64,000 nucleotides of DNA from Sarcocystis neurona (GCA_000727475.1 KL647289.1:3549600-3613599); one strand, 5' to 3'; shown: positions 45,843 to 59,160, counted from the stretch's first letter. Numbers and translations: made by a program. Notes: generated by a model not told the origin, from the sequence alone.

Positions 45843-46638
45843 TCATACCAGATACACGCAGTTAAAAGCCAATTCCTCAGTGTCTCTCCTCCACAAAAAG
45901 CAACAAAAAGTACGAGAGCCGATCACGCGTCTACAAAGCTTTAAAATAAGTGCGTCCTGTCTGTGTATACGCTTCGCCGTCTCTTGGTTTCCAAACGCGT
46001 GCCGCTGTGCTGCTGGCCGCAGGCACAGCCGGTGCTGCTGGCAAAAACACATCTTGCCGTCCAGGATGGTGCCAGCCCGAAAAGCCCACCCCCCAAGCAC
46101 CTCAGGAAAAATCGCAGAACAGGCAGCTCCAGCGAGCCTCCCGCTGCCAGCGCAGTTGCTGCGCCACCGCTCTCTGCTGCATAAGCTGTTTCCTCCTTCG
46201 GCTGGTGTTGCTTCTAGTAACTCCGGCTGCCTCTGCCGAGACGATGTGCTGCTCCACCTGCTTGGAATACACGTTTTTACGGGTGACGCTGCTGCTACTA
46301 CTACTTGCACGACCTGCTACTGTTTATGCAGTGTGCAACCCTTTTGGCTGCTCCTGTCGCTACATATACACCTGCCGCTGCTGCTGCTGTCCGTAATTCT
46401 TCATGTTGCTCCTGCCGCTGCTGTTTCGGTAATATCTTCTGCTGCTCCTTCTCTTTGCTACAGACAAGAGTGGGAGGGAATTGTTTTTAAGATAACAGAA
46501 CTCGCTGACAGCTGAAAGACACGTTGTTTTCCGGCAGCAGACAATGCTTCTCTTTAAAAACAATCGTGTCAGTCTTATGCGTAAGCGTGCGCTGCTGTTC
46601 GTAACCAGCTTCCACGGACGCATCGGTTTGGTGTCCAT
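45843..46638 (-). CDS. Two-exon minus-strand gene, 245 residues, unknown function
   Basis: ATG at 46638 opens MDTKPMRPWKLVTNSSARLR, then a basic, Ser-rich region ending NYGQQQQRQ at 46372, followed by a GTGTAT donor. After an acceptor ending in AG at 46314, the second exon (46313-45843) is in the same phase and reads VVQVVVAAASPVKTCIPSRW, then CAGSGRLAGAACSAIFPEVL and RRVIGSRTFCCFLWRRDTEE, ending CVYLV. The intron is 58 bases. The plus strand carries a 211-codon open frame over the same bases, taken as a mirror image because its start and end lack splice or Kozak support. No domain recognised; several Cys and a hydrophobic centre are the only notable traits. Confidence 0.45.
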
Positions 46639-49045
46639 GCGTCAGTCGATTATTCAGTTACCGACGATTTTCCATTAATACTAATTCTCTTCAAAGAGAT
46701 TACCCACAACTTCCGGGTCTCGTAACGGGTTGACCAAGAATCAGAAAAGAGTGACGACTACAAGAAGATGACTACGTGTTGTTCGAGCCGCATTAGTTGT
46801 CACCGCAGGAATGAGAGCAGTTCAAAGTAGTGATGCAGACAACTGTTCATGTACTTGCCACGCCTACCTCAGAGCCGCAATTTGCGTGACAACTGTATCT
46901 CCACAGAGGGAAAACCCCCCAGCAGTTCATACGCTACACACACGTGCAGATATATATATATATGTATATATATATATACATATATATATACATATATATA
47001 TATACATATATATATACATATATATATATATATAGATAGATAGATAGATAGATACCGCGCAACAGCACTCATCCCCGCTTAACATTGTGCGACTGGCTAA
47101 ACTACACACGTGCACATATAGACATATAATACACACATACATGCGTACGCACACAAGCCACATGTAAAAAGACAAAAGTGTCATACACAGAACTATTAAG
47201 TAAATGCGTTTCTACCAATGAAGTAGAAACACGGATAGCGCATAGGGTGTATAGTATCTCTGTGGGACCCCAGAACTGGTAGACTGCCTAGCAATATTCA
47301 CATTCTACGTAATTGCGTCGACCACGTCGGCGTCCACGCGCGTAGCCATAAACTAAAAATCTCCTTCACAACAAGAAGTATATGCTGCCGTAGTGCGCCG
47401 CTGAAAAAAATTACGGAAATTACGGCAGCCCTGCTACGTGCGGGCGGCTGGTCGCGCAGACACAAATCGAAACGACTCTTATTTTTTGCCGCCGTAACCT
47501 GCAGGGCGCTTCATTGGCGAGACATCATTGAGCTGGCACCCTGTGCACAGCCTTTCCTCTCGCGCACCTTTCTCCAAGTTTGTACATCTCCCTCAGCCTT
47601 TACACGCGTGTATGTTCGTTTGATTGCGCAACGGATGAATTTATATATATCCAAGCATTAAGGTACATGCCTATATATGTATACCTACACAGGTACATGT
47701 ATTTTGATATGTACGTATATGCACACACAGAAAGAAGCAGATATACACATATGCGTATATATCTATAGAGCAGGCAGGCGGCGATATGTGCGTCAATATA
47801 GACGGCTATGAACGCGGCCAAAGACATATACGTTCAGACGCATGCGTACGTTGACGTACGCATACATACGTGTACATGCTCAAATGCATACGCGCAGATG
47901 CATGCATATGTACACATACGTGTACGCATCTATGTATGTATCTTTCCATACCCAGACGTAGGCACACCTACATGTATCCATATCCACATGTATGTGTATA
48001 TATGTGTAGCCTCATAAAAAGTGCGTCCAGCTTTGCACTCGTGTGTTGCTACGTTTCTTGTTGATTATTTTCTCTCCTTCTGAATATACCCGGGTAAACT
48101 GTGTTGGACAGGAAGCACACTATTCTTAGTAGCCAGCATTCCTGAAGAATCCCCAAGTATCATGACTACCTTTCGAATATCCAAGCATCTACGAAACAAT
48201 TATCTACGCATTCAGCCGCTTCGTCCTCGACGTGCATGGTAATTACAACTGCGAGAATGAATCAGACGAGGCACGCGGCAACACGAGCAGCAGAACGGCC
48301 ACCCATGCGATTTGTATACGCCTCTCCATAAATATATATCAAGAGAGGGAAAGGCAGCGAGAGACAAGAAAACAGATACATCTCTCTCTCTCTTCCTCCA
48401 TATATATATATATATGTGCCTGGATGAATCTCTTGTTCTCTCTGCGTGCGTGTGTCTCGCTTCCTCTGCGCAAAAGCCATATGCAGGTACGTCCGTATAT
48501 GCCTGTCTCTCGAGGTGTACACATCCGTACATTCGGGCGAACTGAGCTGCCCGCGCCATAGAGAAAGACGTCTACGTATCGCGCAACGCGTAGCAGTTAT
48601 ACTCTGACGATGTGTCAACAGGAAGACCGCCGGGCACATACTGCAGAAGACCGCGGGGCACTTATTGCAGGCCCAGACAGAGTCAATGCCAGCACAACCC
48701 TATACATGGCCAGCAGTGTACCACCAAGCAGAACTGCGAATACACCTATATATATATATATATTTATATATATACATTTATCTATCCAGACATATATCCA
48801 CACCTACATACACATATATATACATGCATTCACATAGAAAGACATACACACACAGACACATGTATGTACATACATATGGATACACACGCATATATATATA
48901 TATTTGTATATATATGTGTATATTTATATACATATAATTAACCACATACATACGAGACATATATATATATATATGCACACCAAATTCCGGTCAATAATGC
49001 GCAAACGTGTATGCACCTATTTTTTTAGAGAGGACGACGAGAAAA
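46639..49045. other. Microsatellite-rich DNA without a recognised gene
   Basis: TA and TAGA runs at 46950-47055 (including TAGATAGATAGATAGA), GT/CA/TA mixtures at 47650-48010 and 48750-48980. Unique islands at 47200-47570 and 48050-48700 give no supported exon. Confidence 0.45.
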
Positions 49046-49675
49046 CTAATTCTTGATATACCGAGAGTAGACAACGGAGATAACGAAGCAGACAAGAAAG
49101 AGGAGAATGACGACAAGAAGCAGGCGCGTGAAAAACCTCATGTTGCTCTGCTTCCCTATCACGTCTTTGACTTTCTGAGTAATCTGCTGAAGCTCGGCTG
49201 TTGTCTTGTCAGTCTGCTGCTGCACCTGTTGAATCAGCTCGTGCTGCACCTCTGCCTTCTCTCCGATCTGCGCAGTGACGTCAGCTGCAAGCGTCATGGG
49301 GCAACATGAAAAAAAAAGCCGAACAACCGCCATGCCCTCGCAGAACGAGAAGCTTGTTGTCCTCGAACGGACACGAGATCCATATATATATATATATATC
49401 CATATGTGTATATCTACACACACGCATACAGGTTTATGTATGCATGCATGTATACGTATCTGTGGAAACGTGTGTGTGTCTATTCATATACATATATATA
49501 TATATGTATATATATACACACATATATCCATATGTATATCTACATGTGTGTACATATGTACATGTACATATAGATACAGATATATATATATATATATATG
49601 TTTATACGTATATATGCGCATCCACTGGTAGATTTATATATGCACGTATGTATACACACATATATACACATGTCC

Positions 49676-49715
<40 letters not shown>

Positions 49716-52700
49716 GTATATATATATATACACGCTTACACGTAGTCACTTTTTCTTTATTGTTGATCGTGTGGCGTAAAGCGCAATGAGGCAAGCACTT
49801 GGTTCTTCTCCCTTGGCCATCCACAGAGTTAACTACCGAAAAAAAGAGAAACGAATGAAAGGCGCCTTCACCGAGGATCGGGTGCTTCCAAGAGAAGAAA
49901 ACTTGGGCAGCAGCACGTACTGCGGCACAACAGAGAAGAGAAAAGGCGCCGACTGCTCTTCGATTCTGTTGCACTGCTGTTGTCAACTCGTGGGTCATAT
50001 ATCACTAACAGGGAAAACCGAAGAAACCCTACGGCTCGTTACAGCGACAGCCCGAGACACCCCCTTCTTCGCCGTCACAGCAACGCCTAATTGGAGAGAG
50101 AGACTGTAGCGCGCGCGTGCCAGCAAATCGCCGTTCTTTGTGAAGTACGCAAAAATATCGAAAAAGCAAGTGTGTAAAGAAACAAAACATTTTCTGCAGC
50201 GCTTCACGTCCTCGCTATCTCTCTCGCTCTGCTCCTTCTCCTCCCCGCCGCGGTGCATGCTCCTCCCTCACTCTGTCCCTCTCCGCAGCCACCCGCCAAA
50301 AAGGCCGGCCAGCGCTCTACGCAGGACATGCATGTAAAGGTAGCTATTGTAGGCAAACATTGATATACGTACACATATACATACACGCAGACGAATCATC
50401 TACGTACACACATGTAACACACATACAGAGACGGCACTCGTGTGTACCTATATGCGAATGTGTGTAAATATGAAGAGAGAGAAAAGCGACGGGGAGAAAG
50501 ACGTGGACAGAGACAGACAGACGTACACAGAGAGAGAGACGCTTAGAGAGAGAGACACCGAATCAGAGAGGCACCGCAGGAAAGACAGCAACACCCGTGA
50601 GAGATACACACTCGAGAGAGAAGGAGAAGAAAAAACAACCGAGGAGGAGAGACAGACCGCAGAGAGAGAACGCGAAACACCCAAGAGAGACAGAAACACC
50701 CGAACGAAACACCCGAAAGAGAGAGAAACACCCGAAAGAGAGAGAGACACCCGAAAGAGAGAGAGACACCCCATAGAGAGAGACACCCCATAGAGAGAGA
50801 GACACGCCCGAGAGAGAACCAGGCGGGAGAGACAGAGAGAAGCACCTGAGAGAGGAAGAGAAAAACAGCCGAGGTCGACGTGTGCACACGCATGTACATA
50901 CCGACAGGTGGATATCTCTGCATGCTCAAGAACTGCAGCAACACGTCCACGGACGTATGCACACAGGCAAACACACACACACACACACACACGCCTTACG
51001 TATCTTCATTATTTAGGAGAAAAAGTCTATCTCTGTGTTCCTCGCCTCGTCGGGATTCCCTCTCTATATGAAGAGAGGCAGACACAGGCACGCAAGAGCC
51101 TCTCTCTCTCTCTCAATGTGTCTGCTGCCTGACCGCCTGCTTTTTTATACGTATTCTTCTTTGGTGAGTCCCTCTCTCTGCTTCGGTTCTACACGAGCAC
51201 CTTATCTCCCGTCCCCCCCTCGAGTACATTTGCTCTCATGCAGCGTCGCCCTCTCCCTACCAATGTCTTCACCGCCAACAGATACGCACGACTCAAGTCT
51301 ACATATTTCCCTGTCTAGTCATACACATATGTATATCCGTATGCAGACACATATACGTATACACATACATATATATATATATATATACACAAGCGCATTT
51401 GTGTAAAGGGTGTACACACATACATAGAGATGTATCTCCGTATCTACTAATACATATATATATCTCCGTATGCACATATTTACATATATATACAAACATA
51501 CTTATGTAGAGCGTGTACACGTCTACATACAGATCTTCTCCGTCGTATCAGCTGCGTATCAACAACACACATGTGTGTACAGGAGATGACTGCAATGTAT
51601 AGGCGTCGCTCTATCGACCCCTGTCCAGATGCGCCTGTGGCTATTCGTCGCTGCTGCTGCATGCAGAGATTGTGTGACTTGCCAATGCGGTCAATAGCAG
51701 TCCCAATTTCAGCCACTTGTTTGTCGAATTCTGCGTCTCGTTCTTTCCATCGCTTGATGACAGCAAGGTCTTCCTCGGGGACGACTTCGGCTGCAGTGCG
51801 GGGGGGGCTCACTCTCCCGTCTCTCGCAGGCCTCCCGACTTCCGTTCCCCACCACGACGCTGCCCCGCTTGCGGCTCCTCCTCCTCCACTTGGCTGCTGC
51901 TGCAGCTCTGTCAGCGTCTTCACGCGTGCAAAGCTGCCCGCTTCACCCCCTGCCAATCCCCCTCCCACGCCCGCTGTCGTCCGTTTGCTTTCTCGCCGCA
52001 CCTCTTCAATCGCGCTGCAGCAGTCGCAGCAGCAACATACCGAACCCGTACTGCATGAGTTCTGCGCGGAATTTTGACCTGGTTCCCCTCCACATATGTG
52101 TGGACAAACACAATAGCTAATTGCCTTTATACGGACGACGACGCCTACTACGTCTTGACTTTTGTAAATCCCCACCCCTAAGTGTATATATGTATATATA
52201 TATATATAGAGAGAGAGATGTAGGAAGAGTCGACAGGTATAGAAGATGTCGCATATTATAGATATTTGTGGGAACATAGAGGAAAGGAAAGAGGAGAAAT
52301 CTACAGAAAGAGAGTGTTCAGGGAAAGCGAACTTGGCAAGTTGCCAACACTTTCAGGTGTGTTTCTTACCACACACACACACCCACACGCGTGTAAAAGC
52401 GTCTTTCTGAGAGAATGTTTCGTGTAAAGTCCACACAAGCACACATTATACGTGTATCCACGCATGTACGTAAATACGTGTGTACATATCTATATATGTA
52501 TATGTGTATGTAGAGATAGAGTCCTCCGTCAGGAAACCGCAGCAGCAGGGGCCGACGTAGACGAGGAAGAGAAAGAAGCCGCAGCAAGAGCCGTAGTGTG
52601 ACGCCAGATGTGTACACGCTGACAAGGCAGCCGCACACGTCCACCTAGAAAAACCAAGCGAAAAGTGGAAGAGGAGCAGGAGGAAAAGCGAGGTGAAACA

Positions 52701-55700
52701 CCAGCAGAGGGCAAGGTAACGGTCTGTGCGCAGCGCTGCAGTTCCCAGCCCCAACGAATGTAAAGAAGGCAGCTACGCAGCCCAACACCCACAGGAGGGC
52801 ATTCGGCAGAAGTCTCCGGTGCAGCAGGTGACTGACGGTGCAAGCGGAAAAAACGAAGAGAAACGAAGCGCAAAGATGTGGCGTCGATGAAGTCGCACAC
52901 ACATGCAGCGAAAGTGCGCGTGAACACCGTCGAAATTTCTTGCTGCAGCGGTGCTCTTTTCGACGCTGCGGAAGGCTGCTGCTTCGGTGCCCAGGCACTC
53001 GGCTGCGGTGCTGCTCCGCACACACCGCGCGGAGTGCTCAACCGTTGCGTAGTGTATCTTTGCATATATACACATACATATGCATAGACGTATACCTGCA
53101 TATACGTCCGTAACACACGTACGTGCCCACGTATCTATCTATCTATCTATATATATATATATATACAGGAAGGTACAACTATACAGAAGTATAACTAAGC
53201 CCGCACTGCAAGAGTGCGCATACATACCCACAGAGAGCCAGGCATACATACACACATACACACATCCACACATACGAGTGCATACATGCATATGCACACA
53301 CACACACATATGCATCTCACATACATATACATACGTATACACACATGCATACCTACATATACACACATATACATACCTACACACATACATATAATATATA
53401 TATATATGTAGTGCTCACAGTATTTACTGCAACGTGGTGCACGCGTTGGTGTATTCAAAACGCGCACAAAGTAGGAATTTCACCCCCTCTGTACTAAGGA
53501 ACGCTAGGCTTGGATGCTTGCATACGTATATTCATATATACGAACACGTATATAATATCTGCGTCTCTCTCTCTATATATATATATATACACAACGGTTC
53601 AGCAGCTGGCGTGCGTTGTATGTACATATCTTGGAGCAGCTTCCTGCCGCAATGTTTCTTCGCTTGTTTGATTTCGCGTGCTGCTGCTGCGCCTTCCCCT
53701 GCAGCTTCTTTTGCTGCGTCACACTTATCCTCGGCTTCTGCTGCTAGTGTGACTGTTTCTGATGCTGCCGCTGTTATTCCTGCGGAGTCCGCTACACTTG
53801 TTCCTTCCCTACTGCTGCTCTTCGGGCGCTCCAGGAGAGTCCCTCCTTCGGTTTTGTCCCTTGCTGCTGCTTCCCTCTTCTACACACGTTGCTACATTTT
53901 TTACGTTTTGTCTGCTCCCGACACCTGGACTGCTACTCCCCTCCCCGACGCTGCTGCATCTCCCGCTGCTGCTGCAGATTCTGCTGTGTCTTCTCCTTCA
54001 GCCATTCCGGCTTCTACTTTGCTGCTGCTCGATCTGCTGCTGCTCTTCTCCCTCCTCCTTCGGTGCGGGTTGCTGCTCTTCTCAAGGGGTTCCTGCAGTC
54101 CGACCGCTGCTGAACTGCCGTCCTCGCTGCTCTGTATTCTCCGCTGTCTTTACCTTTCTGGCCTGTGCTGCTGCTGCCGTTGCAGCAGTTTTGTTGCTGC
54201 TCCTGTCAGTCGTGCTACACCTTCTCTGCCCCCGCTACTGCTGCAGCTCTCTGGGATTCCCTGCGCCAGTGTCGCTGCTGCACTTCCGCCAGCTCTCTTG
54301 GTTCTTCTTCATTTCTTCTGATTCTGGGAACAGTTGCCTCTGCCGCGTCTCGTCTCCTCGTTCTGCTGCTGCAGGGCTCACCGCATCAATCTGCAGACTT
54401 CTGCGTGGTGCTGTTCAAGCTGTTCGTCAGAGAGACGGAGGATTTTACGCTGCTTGAAGAGACGGCTATACGCAGCGCTTAACTGGTTGAACAGCTCGCG
54501 CAGCAACGTTATATTGTCGTGGATTTCTCCTCCGAGGCGGACTGTCTCTAGCGTCGTTCCTGGGTGCACACAGAGACCAGGAAGCAGCAACGGCCGCCGG
54601 GCAGTCGAAAAGCGCGACAGTCCCAGCGGCAGCAGACCTCGTACACAGCAGCGGCTGCAGAAGGAGCATCAGCACCGGCCATTGGCGCCAGGAGGGGCAG
54701 GAGCAGCAGCACCGTCAGCATCAGAAGAAGGTTTACAGCAGCAGGAGTTGCAGCAGCAGAAGCGTTACAAGCAGCGCCAGCAGGACGGCAACGCGACAAA
54801 TTGATGCACTCCCACCAGCAGGAGCGGCAACAGAACACGTCCAGCTGCAAGAATAAGCGCAGCAGATCCAAATATAGCAGCAGCAACGCATGTGCGGCAA
54901 CAGCATTTAGCCATATCGACCGGTCGACCACCACAACTTCTCTCCATCTTCAGTGTCTAGCAATTTACCTGCCTGTGTGCATATACATATATATATATAT
55001 ATACACATACATGTGCATACATACAGAGACAGGATATTTATATATAAATGGATACACCATACAGATGGGCATGTCCACATTTAAGAGCCCTACAGACGAA
55101 AGAATAAGTAGCAGCACACACGTCTATACTTGTATTTCTGTGCTTCTGTTTTGTATGTGTAAATATATGTCGCACGTATCTTCAGTTGTATCTACACCGC
55201 CACGAGGTTTCCCTCGAGTGTGTGCTTCTAGAAGGGCAAAGCACACACCTTTTTTTGCACGAATTTCCTGCCTGGTTTCAATGAGGAGGTGTGTGTTGCG
55301 CAGTATTTCTTCAATTTTGCTCTTGGTCATCTCAAACTCATTTTCTTTCTCTCCTCCCTTGGATCGGTCCGCACCCTCTTCCTCCTGCGCCAGACACTCA
55401 TTTTCGATACGTCTACATAACGCCAGCAGCTCGCCCAGGTCTCCATTTGCTGCTGCTCCTTCTCCCTCTCCTCCTCCTTCCGTCTGTCCTTCTGCTGCGG
55501 CCGCTGCTCCTTTTCCCCTCCCCCCCACAAGACGCCATGGGCCGGCAGCAGCAGCATCTCCCGAAGAATCAGTTTTCCCGCCTGCTCCTTTTGCTGCTTC
55601 TTCTTTTCCTGCCCACCACCAGCCGGGACCCTTCCAGACTCCTGCGGCAGACCAGCCACCCCCACCCCCTCCCGCGGCCCCTCGGCTACCTCTCGCTGCT

Positions 55701-55771
55701 GCATCTCTTCCTTCCCCTCTGCTTTCCCCGCGAAAAACTCGCGACCCTCTTCGCCGCTGCTGCGCGCTCAA
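49046..55771 (-). CDS. Qc-SNARE with C-terminal membrane anchor (syntaxin SYP7-like)
   Basis: Four minus-strand exons agree in phase: about 55771-55249, 54559-54382, 52014 to 51581 (or 51665), and 49284-49046; about 457 residues. The first has an Ala/Gly-rich N-terminus then a helical part ([40 protein letters not shown]). The second is helical ([20 protein letters not shown]). The third holds [20 protein letters not shown] and IDRIGK, the start of the SNARE helix. The fourth has the rest ([40 protein letters not shown]), a single membrane segment ([20 protein letters not shown]) and a short basic end. Qc-SNAREs pair with Qa, Qb and R partners to fuse vesicles with target membranes. The true first codon is unknown. 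Introns of 690, 2,367 and about 2,300 bases contain triplet repeats and microsatellites on both strands. Confidence 0.7.
49786..50109 (+). CDS. Candidate intron-nested open frame on the opposite strand
   Basis: ATG to TAG, 107 residues, inside the last intron of the minus-strand SNARE gene. It reads [20 protein letters not shown], then [20 protein letters not shown] and ends in [10 protein letters not shown]. Composition is ordinary and free of repeats. It may be a nested gene or chance; the minus strand is also open across parts of it. No family recognised. Confidence 0.25.
   Translation: MRQALGSSPLAIHRVNYRKKEKRMKGAFTEDRVLPREENLGSSTYCGTTEKRKGADCSSILLHCCCQLVGHISLTGKTEETLRLVTATARDTPFFAVTATPNWRERL
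50480..50870. repeat. Purine-rich GAGA minisatellite
   Basis: Loose tandem units built from GAGAGAGACACCCGAAAGA with variants (ACACCCCATAGAGAGAG, ACACGCCCGAGAGAG). Almost all purine plus C on the plus strand. It lies in the last intron of the SNARE gene; both strands stay open through it. Confidence 0.75.
52015..54381. other. Second intron of the SNARE gene, with dense CTG/CAG tracts
   Basis: The part at about 53670-54380 is CTG-rich on the plus strand and keeps a plus-strand frame open for 295 codons (53434-54321). Because phase-matched SNARE exons lie on either side on the minus strand, this is called intron. A TA/CA desert occupies 53040-53610. Part of the minus strand at 52650-53030 is open and protein-like and could be an unrecognised exon. 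Confidence 0.5.
54560..55248. other. First intron of the SNARE gene, CAG-rich on the other strand
   Basis: Here the CAG sense is on the plus strand (about 54590-54880), opposite to the gene. A 440-codon plus frame (54564-55886) crosses it, a TA repeat and the first SNARE exon, so it is an artefact of repeat composition. Confidence 0.5.
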
Positions 55772-57578
55772 ACTCGAAGTGCCTGTCCGCCCAGGAGATA
55801 AATTGCCGCGGAAGTGGCGGCAGACAGACAGACACGAAGAAGAAGATCTGAGGGGAAGAAAAGAAAGAACTAGAGGAGTAGGATAAGAACGTCCTCATGC
55901 GAGAAACAAGTGAGCAGGAGGACGAGGAGAAGACATAAAAGGAGGGGAAGAGGACGGAGAAAGAAGGACAGGACGACGAAAAGACAACCCCTCGCAAAAC
56001 GAGAGACGCAGAACCAGATGCATGCATCAAACCAAAAGGACGTGCACGCGTAGGCGAGGGTCCTCTAGGATATTGCGTGCGAAGGTTATCTGACACAGTC
56101 TTGTTTCGAAACATACAAAGACGTACGATCATGTACTCGCGCATGTGCAACTGCACGAATATATGTGTATTTGTAGAGAATGACTACCATTCTCGTATAT
56201 CTACAAACATTTACGCATGTCCCCTTCGTTCGCATCCAACTGCTAGGCAGATCTACGCCCTCTGGACGCACGCATACATACACCCGAATTAAAGCAAAGA
56301 AAACACAGAAGCGTATAACTGCGTGTGCAACTGTATGCATGCATGGACCTGTATTCACACATAAGCACATATATATAGTATGCCAGCACATATGTGTATC
56401 GACTTGTATTTACACATACACACGCGTATCTTTATATATGCATAGAGAGAGAGACAGAGAGAGAGAGAACATATACATATAGGTACACATATATTATGCC
56501 TACGTACACATATGATTAACACATGTATGTAAATATGTATATACATGTGTGTGTATATATATATGTACGTGTACGGGAGAACGAGAAACCGGCACGCGTC
56601 CCCTTCTGGCGAGGAAATGTCACCGTGGTGGATGCAGAGATGAAGAAACGCGACTTTGCTGCACAATGTACAAGCAACAAAAAATCACACAATTGTCGCA
56701 CGAAGAGAAACGCGAGTGGACAGAAAACTCCGGAAGCTACCCTGAAGCTAGAATCGTCCTTTTCCCGAGAACTTTTCAGGCAGCAACGCGCGCGTGCACG
56801 TACAGAAAAGTGAGTACCGCACCGGCTGTCCTTCGGAAGGGACCTCGACAAAATCGAAGTGTAGGAAAAAGGCGGGGCACCGGCGCTTCCCTTGTGCACA
56901 AGAGCAAGTAATCCAACGAATCATACGCGTGTGAGCGGAAGATGCTTCGCGTGTGACCAGACATATATATATATATGGAAGATGCTTGGCGTGTAACCAG
57001 ATAGATATATTTATATTCATCTGTAGAAAATGCTACCTGGAACTGCCTCTTTACTGAGAAGGATGGACATGGGTATTTGGACCCGCAAATGTATACATAT
57101 ATATATATATGTCTGTTCCGTGTTGTGTAGCTGGAGAGACAGAGAAGAAATACCGTCTTTGACTGGTTCCGCTCTCCTTGACAATTGGCAGGCGCGTACA
57201 CATATACATGTGTAAGTACGCATATATATAGATATATACATGTATACACCTGTCTGTACGAATGCACACTACGTGGAAGAAAATACATATATATACATAT
57301 ACACGAGGCAAACAAATCCATAGCGGTATATAAGCATATATATATACTACATATATATATAGGTCTACTACGTATCTCGGAAAAAAGATCCAACAGACTG
57401 CAGACGTTTCTACAGGGGCACGGATACAGGTTAGCTCTTACTGGGAGGAAGAGAAGGTCCCGGTTTTGGCTGCTTTCTTTTTTTTCTCAAGTCGATCGTC
57501 GGGAGAGAAGGCAGATCTTTTTCGGACGGCAGCACCCGCGAGGCCTTGCCCAGCAGAACAGCGGAGGTGCCGACGTTC
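55772..57578. other. No supported gene; purine-rich then microsatellite DNA
   Basis: Purine-rich plus strand at 55840-55980, then CA/TA/GT repeats to about 56580. A CAG-free unique block (56580-56940) has open frames on both strands. A 27-bp direct repeat lies at 56937 and 56977. Confidence 0.4.
56937..57003. repeat. Direct repeat of about 27 bp flanking a TA run
   Basis: GGAAGATGCTTCGCGTGTGA (56937) and GGAAGATGCTTGGCGTGTAA (56977), each followed by CCAGA, separated by a TA run. Confidence 0.8.
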
Positions 57579-57842
57579 ATGGCGGCGCGTCAGGGAGGAG
57601 ACGAAAAGGACGAATGGAAGAGAAGAAGAAGAGGGAGAAAGAAAAAAACGAAAACAGAAAGAGAAGAAGCCGCCGGACTCCAGGGGTTTGGATCAACAAG
57701 AGGAGACACAAGGAAAGATGAAGCGAGAGCAGCAAGCGACGAAAGAAGAAGTGGAAGAGGAGTACAAGGAAGAGGAAAAGAAGGGGACCAAGAGGCGGAA
57801 GACGAACAAAACGACGAAGCAACAGAGCACGTAGGTGAATAG
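57579..57842 (+). CDS. Candidate highly charged protein, 87 residues
   Basis: ATG 57579 (context TTCATGGCGG) opens MAARQGGDEKDEWKRRRRGR and runs to TAG as an Arg/Lys/Glu/Gly-rich sequence ending EDEQNDEATEHVGE. A second plus frame over the same bases (MKREQQATKEEVEEEYKEEE) is as plausible and ends at 57834. The purine-rich plus strand keeps both open, so coding is only moderately supported. Confidence 0.3.
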   Translation: MAARQGGDEKDEWKRRRRGRKKKTKTEREEAAGLQGFGSTRGDTRKDEARAASDERRSGRGVQGRGKEGDQEAEDEQNDEATEHVGE

Positions 57843-59128
57843 AATGGAAAAGAGGAAAGCGAGAAAGAGGGACGGGGAATTTGCCAGACGGATGGAGAAA
57901 GGGGGAAAAAATAGCAGGGCTCTATTCACCAAAGTCCGTACGACCTCGGAGGAGCTGCGGAGAAAGTGAGGAGAAGGGAGAGCGAAGACGAAGCGACAGA
58001 GAGCAGACGTGAACGGAGAGTCTGTTCACTGAGGGGGTTTTCGCCGATTAAAGGCAAGAAAAACAGAGGAAGAAGTCGCGCGTCTTCAGATGCGAACGAA
58101 GGCAGCTGAGAATACGCAGCGTCAGCAACAAAGGCGGTTTTTGTTTCCCTCTTTGGTGCACACCACCAGAGGTTGAAAGGTGCGTCCCAACATAAGCGGT
58201 AGCGCCGCGGAAACTACTGAGATAGTCACTCAAAAGAAAAAGAGGAGAAGAGCAGAAGGAACAAGAAGAGAGTGAGAAAAAGCAAGTAGGCAGTTCGAAG
58301 GAGAGCAGCAAAACAACGAAGGACGCGACGAAAAGGAAGTGCAAATATTCTCCATGTTTCTCGCACTGGGGCCCCTCTAGTCTTGGATCGAAAGCGGGGG
58401 CAGCAGAAGAGATGCAGGCAGCAGAAGAGACGCAGGCAGCACTGGGTGTGAAGATCACTCTGTGAGTCTGCCTCCAAGCGCAGAAGTGGAAACGACGTCT
58501 TCGCCTGCGTCAGGAAGACGGGCATTAGCATTTTTGACATTCCACAAACCACGAGGACAAACAAACAGAGATAGCAAGACAGATCTGCAGAAAAAACGTT
58601 TCTACGTAGTACGTCGTCAGAGTAGTGAACGCGGAACGTGAGACCCCGGCTCACGGGCTGTGGGCACCGCCAGTCATTCTCTGTGGCTCCATGTCCATGC
58701 GTCAGCCAAACGCATACACACTTGTTCATATATATACATTCCCTCACACGCAGACGCACACAAGTCTTCGACGCCTGTGGTGGCTGCTGCTGCTGGAGCG
58801 GATTTTTTCAGCAGACAACGGAAAGGGGATGCACCTCAAAATGATTACTCCAGCAGCATCTGTGGAGAGAAAAACGCGCCTGCCACACACGTGTATGCGT
58901 GCGTGCGCAACGAGAGACACTGTGGCGGCAGCAGACTCTGAGACAAACCGGCACCACGAGACAAGAGCCTGAACGTCTCCAGAAATGGGTGAAGAAGAAG
59001 CAATCGAGGTATATCTTTGCATACATTTACATACAGGTACGCAGTAGAAACAATTCCAGTTATACTCAGTTTATGCATATATGCATATGCTAGATTCTAT
59101 ACACACGTGAATATATATACATAGGTAC

Positions 59129-59160
<32 letters not shown>

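Noticed and set aside
53434..54321. 295-codon plus-strand frame
   Set aside because: Leu/Cys/Ser-rich mirror of triplet repeats inside the second SNARE intron.
54564..55886. 440-codon plus-strand frame
   Set aside because: It crosses a CAG-rich intron, a TA repeat and the antisense of the first SNARE exon; the SNARE exons agree in phase and family motif on the minus strand.
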